Shown piece after piece: positions 33,093 through 45,150 of a stretch of DNA of 64,000 bases. Source of the DNA: Larix kaempferi (Eukaryota; Streptophyta; Pinopsida; Pinales; Pinaceae); assembly GCA_027924585.1 (NCBI GenBank), contig BSBM01001387.1, positions 868,001 to 932,000 on the forward strand, written 5' to 3'. The notes under the pieces are model-generated. The model made no database searches. It was not told the DNA's origin and saw nothing but the letters and a program-made list of their open reading frames with translations. Position 1 is the first letter of the stretch; every line of letters begins with the position of its first letter. The position numbers and the translations under genes are program-made.

Positions 33093-34473
33093 GTCCTCCC
33101 CACCCAAGATTGCTTGTCCTCAAGCAACTGTAAATCTGGGTGCTGCAGTACCTGTTTTCCTTCCCAAGTATCATCTTCGCACAACAAATCCTTCCATTGA
33201 ACAAAGTACTCACGGATAGTCCTATTTCTCAACTTCCTTTCTCTTACTTGCATAATTCTTTCCGATACCAAAATCAACTTCTTTTCATCATCCAACAGTG
33301 AAAGCTCTATTGAAACCATTACCTATTGGCCAACTTCCTTCTTAAGGCATGAGACGTGGAACACATTATGGATCTTGCTCCCTTCTGGTAGTTCTAGCTC
33401 GTATGCCACTTCCCCAACCTTCCGTACAATCTTGTAGGGATTGTAGTACTGTGGTTTCAGCTTCTCTGCTCCCTTTTTCTTCAGTGGCGACTGCCAAGAA
33501 GGCTGTAGCCTCAGATATACCCAATCTCCAACCTGGAAGCTACATTTTGTTCTATGTCTATCTGCATATATATTCTGTTGGTTTTGAGCTGTCTGCAAAT
33601 TATCTTTGAGCGCTTTCAGGATGTCTTGGATTTCTTGGATCCAATCCTTAGCTCTGGGTGCTCGACTATCCCCAAAATTCCGGTCAACAAAAGTAGGAGC
33701 CTCATAACCATACAGTGCTTTGAATGAAGACATACCAATCAACATATGGTAGGTTGTTTTGTAACAGTCCTCACCCAAATGTATCCATTTTATCCAAGCT
33801 CAATGTTGCCTTGCTGCATAGTTTCTTAAATATCCTTACAACCATTTGTTGACTATCTCCGCCTGTCTATCGGTTTGCGAGTGATAGCTAGTACTGAGAG
33901 TCACATATGTTCCTACCAACCTGAATAGTGCCTGCAAGAAAACTCCAATAAACCTGCTGTCTCTATCACTGACAATGGTCTTAGGCAGACCATGTAGTCT
34001 GAACACCTCCCTGAAGAAAATATCGACCACCTGTGCAGCTGTATAATCTGATGGGATAGCGAAGAAGTGAGCAAATTTTGTGAGTCTATCCACCACCACA
34101 TATATACAATCTCTCCCCTGTACCTTGGGAAATCAGGTGATGAAGTCCATGGAGACGCTTTCCCACTTCTGCTCGGGAATAGGTAGAGGCTGTGATAGTC
34201 TCACGGGGTGTGTGTTCTACCTTATTTCGCTGACATGTACCACATTCTCTTACATGCTTTAACACATCATCTTTGAGTCCTTTCCAAGTGAATGTCTCAC
34301 GTATCTGCTTGTATGTTTTTTAAATACCTGGGGTGTCTTGCTAATGGCGAATCATGAGCTGCTTCCATGATTTTCTGTTTCAATGCTGAATCAGGAACGA
34401 TTAAATTTGGTACTGATCATCTTGTATCAATCCATCCAACAATTCACAGGAAAATTTGTTCTTAGAGTACTCC
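33071..34473 (-). pseudogene. Chromovirus 2 integrase and chromodomain
   Basis: Minus strand, from high to low coordinate: a short piece with LVEYSKNKFSCELLDG-like coding at 34440-34473; integrase core VVDRLTKFAHFFAIP and IVSDRDSRFIG (33836-34099) with YHSQTDRQAEIVN providing the final acidic residue; integrase C-terminal block (FQVGDWVYLRLQP, SKIHNVFHVSCLKK, 33323-33778); then a chromodomain (TIREYFVQWKDLLCEDDTWE, 33071-33319). The chromodomain is thought to guide chromovirus integration to particular chromatin. Stops and shifts lie between these ORFs. The frame reads through the polypurine tract and stops inside the LTR at 33071. The 5' part (protease, reverse transcriptase) is missing beyond 34473. 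Confidence 0.88.
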
Positions 34474-35440
34474 ATGTTGAAATATTTAACTCTAAAGGTC
34501 CTTCCTCATAATTTTGGTGTGTGTGTGTGATGAGGGGGACATAAAGGTCCTTTTGTTCCTTATGTTGTATTTATGTAAAAACACACATTATGTAAATAAA
34601 GTAATGTTTTGTACTTTATGATTTTGGATCTCACTTAAGTGATGTATTTAATAATTAGTCTTTTATTATTAAAAGTGCACCTAATATGGACCCTAGATTT
34701 TGTAATCTAATCCTAGCCATTGATGAGGTAGTTAATGGTAGTTAGGGTTAGTTGGAGAGAATTAAAGTATAAAGAATGAGAAGGGACAAAGGAGAGTACA
34801 TTCACCAAGAAGAGAAAGAAGAAGAGGGTTTCCAAAGGCAAAACTAGGGCACACTTTTCAAAAAGATACAGCAGCACACTTTGCAAGACAGCCAAAAAGA
34901 GGACTGTACAGAACTGTCAGACCGTACAGCAGCACGTGTGGGAACAGTTTCCAAGGCAGCCACTGGTGCATTTATTGTAGACTGACAGAACCGTACAGCA
35001 GGGTCATTTCTGGCATGTGGCACGAAAATCGAGGCAGAACTGTGAGCAGGCCATACAACAGAATCTGGCATGTGTGAGCAGGCCGTACTACTGTTCATTG
35101 GCACGATTTTTGAGGTAGAAGTCTGCTGTTATTAATTTGTCATTTTTGTCAGTGTTGGGAAAGACAAATTCTGTGTAAAGAGAATTTCTGAATCTTCTTT
35201 AATTAAAAATTTTCCTCTTTGGGTTTTCCCCAGGTTGCGGTTTTGCGCTGGTCAAGATTGACCAAAAAATAGCTGTGTTCAATGTGCTTGTTCAGGCATC
35301 CACCAAAACTAAGCCATCCATATCTCCATGAAGCATCATGATCAAGGGGCTAGTTGACATAGTGCTCTCCTAGCAAGGTGAAAACACTTTTGGAGTAATC
35401 CCAAAAGTTAACTCTCCCTCTTTATGAGAAAAAAAAATTC
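34474..35440 (+). repeat. Possible LTR or LTR fragment, unclassified
   Basis: It starts TGTTGAAATA exactly where chromovirus 2 is cut. It contains 'ttaggg...agtataaagaatgag' with a TATA-like site, degenerate repeats of (c)cgtacagcagca (34866-35100), and 'ctctttgggttttcccca' near 35217, all common in plant LTRs. No matching second copy, CA end or target duplication was found, so this is tentative. Confidence 0.35.
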
Positions 35441-36261
35441 TGTAACACCCATCAACTCCCACTAAAACTGCACCCTGCAATTCCACTGCCTCCACAAAGC
35501 TGAAAGAATCCTCCATCATGATAGAACGCCATACCTACCCTGCAAGAGACCCCCACAAGTATAGGTCGACACACCTCAGCATCCAAACAATCACTCCTCA
35601 CAAAGGTGTTTCTCTCTGCAAGCAATCAACCAAGCAATTAGCGACCCAGCCCTCAGATTATATGCAATGTGTGGCCTTCAGATTTTCTATATCCGATACA
35701 GATCATAAAATCAATTTTGGAAAGAGTTCTTTGTTGCAGAATTGGAAAGTCAGGACCAAGTGGCCTGACAGTGTGGAAGATGCTATAGGTGGAAGATGTT
35801 ATGTATTAGCATTCATGGCTACAATCCAAATATAGACATAAGGCCCTCCCTCAGTATTCTGTTACTAATTAAAATAATCGCTGAGAAATCCCCAATCCCC
35901 TCTAATCAGAGTAAGCCCTGTTCACTGTCTATCTTATATTCTTCGTTAATTCTCTCATTTCAGTGTCAATGATTGACATGTCCCATCCATGAAGGAGCAA
36001 AAATCTTATAGTGAAGCAGACATGCAAAACTTTAGTCTTTGATAAAATACTAAAATAAACAGTAAACACTTCTTTGGTGACCATGTCATTTGAACATAAT
36101 CAGTGATTAGTACATAACTTATTACTTCCACTATCTGTGCATTGCCATATTAAAAATCCACACATACGTTCCTTGCTGTAATGAAAGGTGAGGATATTGT
36201 GAGGATATTCTAAAGCAAGCAACAGACAAGAACAAAGAGATAAATAAGGAATCATCAAAGT
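35441..36261. other. Non-coding region downstream of the host gene
   Basis: It holds the probable 3' untranslated region of the minus-strand gene near 36100-36261. The plus ORF 35518-35835 has no recognisable motif and no sign of splicing. No poly(A) signal could be assigned with confidence. Confidence 0.35.
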
Positions 36262-37154
36262 TTAATACAGCCCAGACTCTTCTTTCTTCTTATTTGTTGC
36301 AACAGTTGCTTGCTTCAGAAAATCCTGAGGGTTTAATGAGGTGTACATGTTTAGAAATCATCATAAAAATAATAAAATAATATAATACAATTGTAAAAAC
36401 AGTAGACTACAGACCTTAGACAGTAAGAAAGTCCAACTTTCACATGCAACAGTAGTTACTATTTATTATGCAGTTACCTCATCCTTTCCAGAAAGCTTGA
36501 TAACTTTACAAGCAAGGCCAAAAAGTTCCTTATTGGAGGCCAGCTGTGCTGAATACTCATCAGTAAGGGAAAGAGCTTCACCTATTTGAAGAACCATGTC
36601 CAACACTACATCTCTGCATATGGAGATCCTTATAACTTGTCAGATTACAACCATAAAGCAAATGTACAGTGATGATGCGTCAGAGATAAACAAACTTTTT
36701 ATGGCCTAGTCACTATGCACGAAAGGTACAGGCATAAATTTTCTTTAATTTAGTAGAAGTCTTGTTAATACATTTTAATCAATTTTGACGAAACATCAGA
36801 TTTTAACCCATGCTGCCTATTTATCATATCATTGTGTAATATTTGATCTGCTAACAGAAATTTCCAGTGTTTCTCAGCTTCCCAAAAGACACATAAACCT
36901 AATCATTGAATGAAACATAGCTTTGGAATTGAGATTAGGCTGTTCAATTATTAATGAAATACTCAATTTACTATCATGAAAGAGACAGATGCAGTCAACA
37001 GACATACTCAGCATGTACACATGCAAATAGACATAAAAGACAAATAACTAAGGCTTGAAATTAATGTGATTATCAACTAATTTTACCGAAATAGACCATT
37101 ACATATCCCTTGATCTCATGTTCAAGATGGCCTGCAATTGCTTCTAAAGTAAAC
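36262..37154 (-). CDS. 3' end of a spliced host gene: last three exons (partial)
   Basis: Minus-strand exons at 37154-37087 (68 nt), 36611-36478 (134 nt) and 36324-36262 (63 nt). The splice sites are acceptor gaacag and donor G|GTAAAA; acceptor tgcagag and donor GAG|GTAACT; and acceptor cctcag with stop TAA at 36264-36262. Phases match at both junctions (an Asp codon is split across the first), giving 87 codons: FTLEAIAGHLEHEIKG..., then a helix-rich stretch with LQIGEALSLTDEYSAQLASN and LACKVIKLSGKDE, then a Lys-rich tail ending KKKEESGLY. I do not recognise the family. Alternating hydrophobic/charged spacing suggests an all-helical C-terminus, which is inference only. Introns are about 475 and 153 bp. 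Upstream exons are not seen; the next intron is filled with LINE and LTR insertions or leaves the window. Confidence 0.72.
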
Positions 37155-37399
37155 CTGTTCAGATGAACAACTTAAAGATACCACACCAAATTTCTGGGTC
37201 TCATTATGACACCATACTGCTCAAGGGATCACATCAACTATGTGCTATGCTAAACATCTCGAAACATACACATGAATCTCATGAAATACTGGGAAATGGC
37301 TAGACATACAAGATTCTGGTGAGAGTTGAATAATATAGCAGCATCACAGATATGAGAAAAGGAAGTTTGTAAAATTATAGGTGCATTCCTGTCATCCAT
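37155..37399 (-). other. Intron sequence upstream of the visible exons
   Basis: AT-rich, no ORF, directly upstream of the acceptor at 37155. LINE-derived sequence starts at about 37400, inferred to lie within the same intron. Confidence 0.4.
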
Positions 37400-39223
37400 T
37401 GAGTCATGTAGATAAAATAATAAGTTCAGATTTTATTTATGTCTAATAGATGACCACAAAAGTAGGTCAGTGGGACTAAAATGAGTACCATCACTAATAC
37501 AAAGTGGGAGTGCTGTAGCAGCTCCTAGAACAAAGCTAGCAACGATAAGTAAAGATAAAAGATCGACAAGAGAAAATCAAAAAGCAAAGGTCCACAAATC
37601 TAAGCAACTAGTCCAAAAGTGTACAAGGATAGAATCATAGATACATGAAAAGAAATTAATCCAAGAGTGAGGATGCCATCAAAAAGGAGAAAATCAAGTG
37701 ATAACGGAGCTGGATGCTGAGGCCAAAAGATAAGTGGCTGAAGTCTTTCCCTCAAAGTCCCGAATCACTATAAAGGGTTAAATGCACTATCTTGTCAAGT
37801 CATCTGAATAATAGCCGAGACTAAGGGGCCCTGTCACTCCTAACACTCAAGAATTGGGAGAAGAAACTATGAATCGATGACTCATTGCTCAACAAAGCAT
37901 GGGGACTGGTTTGTCACTAGCTCTGAGATCTCCTGGAGCTACACTCTTTGCTGGTCTAGGATGAGAACTCCTCAAGAGTCTCTCTATATAAGAATACATT
38001 ATCCGGGAGGTGGTGTGTTGGGAAAGGGGGCGGGGGGGGCACGTGTGGTGGGATGGTCAAGAAGACATTCAAGATAAATAAGATGATATAAGTTTATTAA
38101 TGTCCAACAAATGACCCAAAGTAGGTCAACAGGATTGCTTAGTACATAAGTGGTAATACAAAGTGGGAATGTGAAGATCACTTCTATAAAAGCAGGAAAC
38201 TAAATTGATCACTGTAATCTAAGAATAAGTACCATAATGGAAAAAGGAAATGCAATGCTCTACATCCGATCTCAAGGGATAGAACCTCAGTGCTCCAAGA
38301 GCCTACAATCAAGCCAAGGAGAGAGGGGGTTAACCTCTGAAGTCGAGTGTGAAATCTCTCCTACCATCTGAGATCTGAAAGAATCTTTGTACAGAAATCT
38401 AGCTAGATGAAATAGATCTGACTTGGAGACTGCTTCTCTGTCTAGGAGATGTGAACCATTGTTGGGATTTGGTAGAGGACTGTTGTGGCCTACTAGTCAT
38501 GTGTAAGTTGTCCTAAACCTTCATACGACAACCAAGCATGGATATCCCTGTTGGGGGTTACATTCCCTCCCAGAGTCTAACTGATATGGGACTGGAATGG
38601 TGCTTCCATCTGCCTACCTCTCGGTGCCCCTAACGATTAGGAGCACTGGGAAGAAAGGTGTGATATGATGAGTAGTATCTAGTTGAGTGATTGGGTGAAG
38701 AATGTGAGCTCTAAGCTGGAGGGCCTCTCCCAAGTATAATGCTAGGCACTGCTGGCCTAGATACCAGAGAAAGGTAGAGGGGGAGATGTGGGACTTTCTA
38801 AATACGTAGGGGAACTGACCACCTATCTCGTAGTAATGAGGGCATTTGAATATGAAGTGTCACTCTGTATTTGTCTCTAGTCTATAGTAGATCCAACATA
38901 ATCTATCCTCCTATGATATCCAGTGTTAGACCTCCATTTGAAGCTAATGTGAGCCCACTCTAAACTGGCCTAGGGGGGTCCTGAGCCTATGCATCCAAGG
39001 CCTCACTGACCTGATAGATAAAGAAGTTTGAATCTTGGATTGTCACTTCCAGTCCTAAGTAGGATGAACAATGAAGAAGAATGAGGTGATCCTCCTAGAA
39101 AAGTCCAAATGGAGAGGGCCATTCTAATGAGGGCATCTGAATATGAAGTGCTCCTTTGTCTCTGTCTCCTGTCTATGGCAAATACGACATAATCTGTCCG
39201 CATGTGGTATCTAGTGTTGAACC
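37400..39223 (-). mobile_element. Degenerate LINE (non-LTR retrotransposon) tails, two or more copies
   Basis: A ~90-bp block ('tctaatagatgacc...aatacaaagtgggagtg', 37440-37515) recurs at 38090-38170, showing two 3' ends on the minus strand. At 38835-38910 and again at 39128-39199 the minus strand encodes a zf-RVT-type end of LINE ORF2: DRLCRICHRQETETKEHF, then C-P-H in the second copy, with C-x2-C...H-x4-C. The first copy has a stop and a Cys to Tyr change. A ~298-bp segment is duplicated head to tail (38826-39123, then 39124-39223 continuing at 43434). The zf-RVT domain is typical of the ORF2 C-terminus in plant L1-like elements. Confidence 0.7.
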
Positions 39224-41809
39224 TGTTATCACATATATAGTAGCCGGGCTACCATACATTATTTTTCTGAATCTAGTACACTTTTAAGCCTATTCCCTTA
39301 CATTGAGATGCTGAGATGAGCATCTATTATGGATCATGATTATTTTATGGACAGCAGTTTTGTTCCCCATGCCATGACTGAGTTTCAGGACACTCAGAGA
39401 GAGGACCGATGTAGCCATTTAGCCATTTATACAGAGCAGTCCGTATTGCCCAGAGTTATAGCAACAGTTGCAGAGGACAGATGATGGTTCAAATATTGTG
39501 CATTCGGGTATATGACTCAGCAAGTATATCATGGTGTTATGGTTATATTGCTTTTATATTCATTCTTGTAACATGTCTTAGCATTTAGTATCTTGATCTG
39601 GCGATCATATAGATATGTGGACCTGGTTGTGTCTTTATATATATTATATGTGTCCCACTCAGACTTAGAAGTTCACTACCCATACTCATTAGTTTTACCC
39701 TCCCTAGGGAGAATAGAGGTGATCATTCCCACCATACTTTGGCTTGCTAGTGTTGGTCTCATTATTCATTGTCTTCATCCATCCATTACCTACCAGTTTG
39801 TTTATTACCCTAACTTACTACTTGACTAGTGGCATGGAGGACCTTCCCCCACTTTAGCCTCTGTGTTGGATAAGCTTCCCTGTTTATTGTGTCTTGGCTC
39901 TGAGTTGGTGACAAAACTTACCTATGGTGAGTTGCATTGTAGTCCTAAATCATTCAGGTCGGTTGTCTCGATGTTTGGAACTGGTACGAACTCCCCCTAG
40001 TCACTTAAGATGTGTTGGCTAAAACTGAAAGCTCGTGTACTACTTATGGAAACTTATGTAAATTCGCCCAGGAAACTGTAAACTCTAGAATGTGTTTATC
40101 AACACACGTGAGTAAAGGGCAAGAGTAATGAAAAGCTAAAAAATACTCCTTGAAGAGTATAATGAAAGGTCCAAAAAGCAATGGTTCTTAAACTCTATAT
40201 CTAAACGATTTGCAGACCTTATATGTATATGTACAAACATGCCCTAGATGCAAGCTGCAATTAGTTGTGCTTTTTGGCACACCTAAGATCCGAAGGGTTA
40301 TGTAGGCCAAAAAGGCCATGAAATGAAATCAATGGATCCTAATGAACTTGGATCATCTTTTATAAAAGTAGACATGAAGCCTAAGTTGAATAAGCACTCT
40401 TTGAACAACTTACCCATCTGTGAGACACTGCCATCCCCCGTGCTACCGCTTGTCCAGCATATGTTAGAGTGTGTATTCCCTTTCCATTTCCAAAGTGTCA
40501 CAATGTCAAGTCAGTAGTCATCCCTTAGCCTAGCCTTTTTATTTCTAGCCCTCACCCTTCACTAGCAAATTGGTCACAACTATGAATTGAGTATGGTCCC
40601 GAAAGTCTAGTCTGAGTCATAAGTAAATATTGAAAGCCTTATATATTTGGTTTTAGATCGCCAGTAAATGATTACTTCTCATTATAATTGTTACTTGAAT
40701 GAATTGTAGAGCATGCTTTAACCTTTGACACTTGCAGCAGTTTGATGATAGCTTGAGTTATATTTTGGGTCATGTTGACTTGGTCAAACCCAGTTTGACC
40801 AAAAGTCAACCATAGGACATGAGGTGGCAGACCTCAAATGATACAAAGATATGATATATGGTCTGGTACAGGTCACCAGTTGGTTCTATGCAGTGGTTTC
40901 AGGCTTATGATGATGATTTGTGCTTTTTAATACCTTTACAGATTATTATTATTTGGTCTGTCGAATATGATGGATATTTAGTTTTGATCATGCAGAGATC
41001 TATATGGTATATGAGTACACCTCTTGGATAGATTTGGGCTCTTTGAGTCCAATGAGACAGTATGTTTTCAGTTCCGGACAGTTACAATGATGTTTAGCCT
41101 CAGTTAGCTATCCTAGTGCAGTTTGGCTTGTCAGAGGCCCTGTCAGAGCAGTGATGAGATTTGATGGGTTCACCTAGGGCGCTATGCATGGAGGGGGTGG
41201 TCCAGCCACTTGTTATTACCATATTACCCCCCTCCTAGAGAGCCTGGTGGCCTCACCTTGACAGTGCAGGCACTCCAGGAGGCAGTTTGGGCAGTTTCAC
41301 ACTTCCGAAGGCAGATCAGAAATGGTAAAAATGGCTACTGAGGGATTCGATTTGGGCTACTAAGGCAAGGGATTGGCATGGGATGATGTTTGATGATGAG
41401 AGTGATGTCTTCCACACCTTCTCCAGCAGTATCAGCTTTCAGTGGGGCCTACATTCTTCACTCCGTCATTTTATATGGTTTTCTGGAGCCTCCTAAGGCT
41501 CACAACTTTCCCAGAGGAGCACGATTTGGTGCTTAGAGCATTGTTTTATTGATATTGTGCCATGGGGATTGACCAAGGGTGTTAGAAATTACCCCTTGGA
41601 CCCACCATGAGCTAGATCTTATGTTTTATCATTGATATTTGGTGGGACCCCCTCTCCTAGGGCGATTTGGTCCATTGATGTATTATGTTGTTATATTGAT
41701 CCATGTACTTTATTGTTGAGCTCATCTCAACCATTGATTAGATCACTTTGATCTTTTAATCTTAGCCATCCATTCAAAAGGTGGTTAGGGTCTTGGTGTC
41801 TCTCCATCC

Positions 41810-41819
41810 TATTTAAAGG
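41810..41819 (+). promoter_or_regulatory. TATA-like box in unit K
   Basis: The motif tatttaaagg is followed by 'gttataaaggaacttttggctct', an arrangement shared by the other copies. Confidence 0.45.
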
Positions 41820-42190
41820 AGAGAGCTCCTCGTTATAAAGGAACTTTTGGCTCTGGATTATTGGAATAGAAAAATACTATTGCATCTACTTGTCTTGTGG
41901 TGGTGAATGCTTTTGGAGTTCGATTGTTTGTTCTTCCTTTGCACTGGGTTATTGGAGATTATCTTGCTATCTTTTTGTCCATGAATTTTTCATCTACAGG
42001 TGGAGGCCGATTTGCTTCAAGGAGGCCGCATTGGTAGGGGAGACTCTCCCTGCCTCTTCTTGGGGTCTCTTCGTCGGTAACAAGGAGTATTACTGTCTTA
42101 GTACCTTCTACTTCATGTTATCATTTGCTTATGCCTGTATTTCCTCCATGCTTGATCATTCTAATTGAATCAATTTCCTTGGTTTGACAG

Positions 42191-42311
42191 GTAGAGGAGG
42201 GCGCATGTGTGGACTAGGGCATCACTTCAAAGCAAGAAAAATCAAAGATCTCCCATTTGATCTCTGCGGGAACATTCCTCTTACAACATGGCAACCCCAT
42301 CCATCACACAG
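42191..42311 (+). other. Exon-like block in unit K
   Basis: It lies between an acceptor-like 'ggtttgacag' and a donor-like 'cacacag|gtatga'. It corresponds to 57815-57948 in F ('ttttgcag' ... 'gaaag|gtacgt'), where the internal motif 'tttgatctttgcggga' is also kept ('tttgatctctgcggga' here). A possible spliced leader in the LTR transcript; there is no conserved reading frame. Confidence 0.35.
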
Positions 42312-43433
42312 GTATGATCTCAAGGTAAATTTCTCATTCCATGATCTATCCATTTGTCTTAGTCATTAAAACCCTCATTTTACATTTTTTCAGATCTACT
42401 TGGATCTAGTAGGCTTTTGGGTAAGATATTGAAAACCCACCTCTATAACATCCACGGCAATTTGGATCTATAGTTTGGTGTGGATTGGCTTCCATTTGAC
42501 CCCTTACCCAAGGCACATTAGCCTCTCCAAGTGAGGTCGCACTCCTTGGTTGGGTGAGTTTGCTAGGTTCCAAGATCTGGGTAGGTGAGATCCCACTTGA
42601 TTTGAACTCTCCTCATTTGATAACCTACGCCTGGTGCTTCACCTTGTTGATTTTCACCTTGTGGGCCCCATTCGTCATTTTGAGGGTTGTGCCCCACTTG
42701 GGTCACTTGGTGATGCATTTTGAATCTCCGATCTACTAAGATCTAGCCATTGGATGACCTTGATCTTCAAAACCCACCTTGCCTTGCACCTTGAAAACCC
42801 CGATCTACAGTTTGGTGGACATTCGACTCCATTTGGCCCATTTTCCAAGGCACTGATCCTTCTCCAAGCCCTCACGACTTTCCTCGATTGTTAGATTTGC
42901 TTGTGGGTTGATCTTTGTCTGGTTGCTTGCACACTTAGAGATTGTCATATCCATCTATCAAGCATAGCTAGAAATCCCTAACTGTCAGATCTCTGATTTG
43001 GGACACTTTCCCTGTTTTAAGGGTCACGTTTCCCAAGGCAATTGATTTTGACCATTTGATACTAGCTTTGAATCCTGGAATCATACTTAATCCTAGAACC
43101 ACTGTGTGTCATTTTTCCTTATCACATCACACCTTTCCTAAGCCTCCACAGTGGTTTTACTTCCTTAATTCTAGGGTTCCATACCTGTCACCCTACGTAC
43201 TTCATTAGATTGATTTGATCTGGTGATTGGGTTGATCTCTCCTATCGAGAGCAGATCTGGGTCTCCCCCTTTCTATCTTGGCTTTGATAGCTAAAGTGAA
43301 GAGTGCCTTGGTTGGCGTGACAACCATCCTTTTGGGAACTAGGGCTCTCTTGGTTCACCACTTTAGTTGCTTGTCCCCTCTACCATCCACCTTGGATCCA
43401 TCTGTAGGGGCAACTACAAGATTGGTGATAACA

Positions 43434-43752
43434 GAACTCCACTTGAAGCTTATGTGAGCCCACTCTAAATTGATCGAAGGGGATCTTGAGCCTGTACATC
43501 CAAGGCCTCACCAACCTCATAACTGAATAAATCCAAATATCTAGTTGTTGCTTCCAACACTAAGTAGGATGAACAACTAGAAGAATGAGGTGATACTCCT
43601 TTTAGAGTCCGAATGAGAAGGGCCACACAAGCCCTGAAATATAAAACCAAGGACCTCCCCTCACTAACCATCCATGCTAAACAATAAAGATATGCTAAAG
43701 AGAAGTCCAACCTGATCCTGAACATGTTGACAAATAATAATGAAGGTAACAC
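43434..43752 (-). mobile_element. LINE remnant, continuation right of unit K
   Basis: It continues the duplicated LINE segment: 'ccacttgaagcttatgtgagcccactct' and 'aagtaggatgaacaa' repeat 38930-39090. The minus ORF 43465-43752 includes a VSPHSSSCSS segment corresponding to GGSPHSSSLF of the first copy. It is not a functional protein. Confidence 0.65.
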
Positions 43753-45150
43753 TTGAATTCAGCAAGGATAAATTCAGTGTCAAGGACACATTCAACTTTT
43801 ATGTTTCCAATAATTTCCTCAGTGTTATGCCTTAGGGATGCTGCAAAGGCTATTGCAGTGTTCTAGCAGGGCCATACCTAGAGCAAGGGGTCTAAACGCT
43901 TTGTAAATAGGCCAAAGTGGGTTATATTGTAGGGATATTTGGATTAGGGGTTGTTGTACCCTTGGATTGGTCATGGCACCATGGCAGGCTCCCTTGGTTT
44001 CACTCTTAGAAGTACTTGGCTTTGTGGCACAACTAACTACCCCTTTGGTATGTGGATGTCCCCCACCACAATGCAGAGCTTTAAGCCCATGAGTTGGTGT
44101 CTAGGGCTTCTAGGGGTGACCTACTGGGACACATAACCACCTTAGGCTTTTGTTACGAAGAGGTGATTGCGTTTTGTAAAGGGCTGTTATCCCCTATTTA
44201 GCACACCTCCTTCACCCACTTGGACATTTTTCTAACACTCAAAAAACCCCTCCTCTAGCGTTTTGGCCTATGACATCATCCTTGAGCCTACAAACTTTGC
44301 AAGGGGGGCGTTGAGGGATAAAACACTTCTTGGGGTTAGTTGGGGCATGACGTCCCCCTTTGGCTCACTATTTCATCAAGTGATTGCCTTATTTTAGTCA
44401 TATTTGTTATTTTTGTCTATTTTAGGGGCTTAGTCCCCAAATTGTGGGGGATTTACCCTAAAAATATTCTAATTTAATGTTGACTTCTAGGTTCAATTTT
44501 AAGTTAATTTGAGGATGAAATAATGTAAATAGATCACCTCACCTCATTGTAAAATCATAAGGACATGGGTTCAAATTATGAGATATTTCATCTTTCTCTT
44601 GGTTTATGAGCTTTTGAAGTGATGTGCACCTCTCTTGGATGAACTTCTTCTGGCTTGGTGAATGAATGTGGATGAATCTAGGGTTTATTTTCTGCTCTTG
44701 CTAAGTGAATGCTAAGAATGGCTGAAAAGACTTATGCTCAAGGATTACCGAAGGTAACTGTTGCTCATTTCTTGATTAATGTTGGCATAATTTCTCAAAA
44801 GGTAGGTCTAAGTTGATCTAATGTTGTTCATAAGGTGCTTTAGGCTGAAGTAGGGTTTTATGTTAGCATTTTGTTCACTTTGCTTGAGGATACCTTCCTT
44901 TACAGGAGCTCTCCATTGTCATATAGGGCCTTGGACTTCCATATTTGCTATAGTTTAGGGCTTTGCTACCTAGCCCTAAAGGCTGCTAGCTTATGCCCTA
45001 GCTGCAAGTCTAGAAAACCATCTTAAGTAGAGGGGACATTGAGCTCGATTTCCCATAGCCCTAGGGTTTGAGATTGAACTCTAATACCCTTCCTTCAACT
45101 CTCTCTATTAAATTCTTGCACCTTTTTATTTCACATGCATTTATATATTA
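43753..45150. other. Unassigned non-coding stretch
   Basis: No domain, repeat partner or RNA gene was recognised. Small ORFs (such as 43951-44136) have no support. It may be the LTR or leader of the gypsy element whose gag begins at 46929, but no LTR end could be shown. Confidence 0.25.

Larger units (their letters stand above)
39224..43433 (+). mobile_element. TGTTATCAC-family unit K (4210 bp), inserted in LINE sequence
   Basis: It begins TGTTATCACATATATAG and ends TTGGTGATAACA. The flanks are GAACC (39219-39223) and GAACT (43434-43438), a 5-bp duplication with one change. The LINE sequence is continuous when K is removed, as shown by its own duplicate at 38910-38950. GTAG occurs at positions 17-20 from both ends in inverted orientation. 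No protein domain is found in either strand. A TATA-like box lies at 41810. It is the cleanest copy for defining the family. Confidence 0.9.

Noticed and set aside
34521-34534. (GT)n run as a regulatory element
   Set aside because: A short microsatellite with no supporting context.
35518-35835. 105-codon plus-strand ORF near the host gene
   Set aside because: No recognisable domain; lies opposite the gene's downstream side and shows no splice context.
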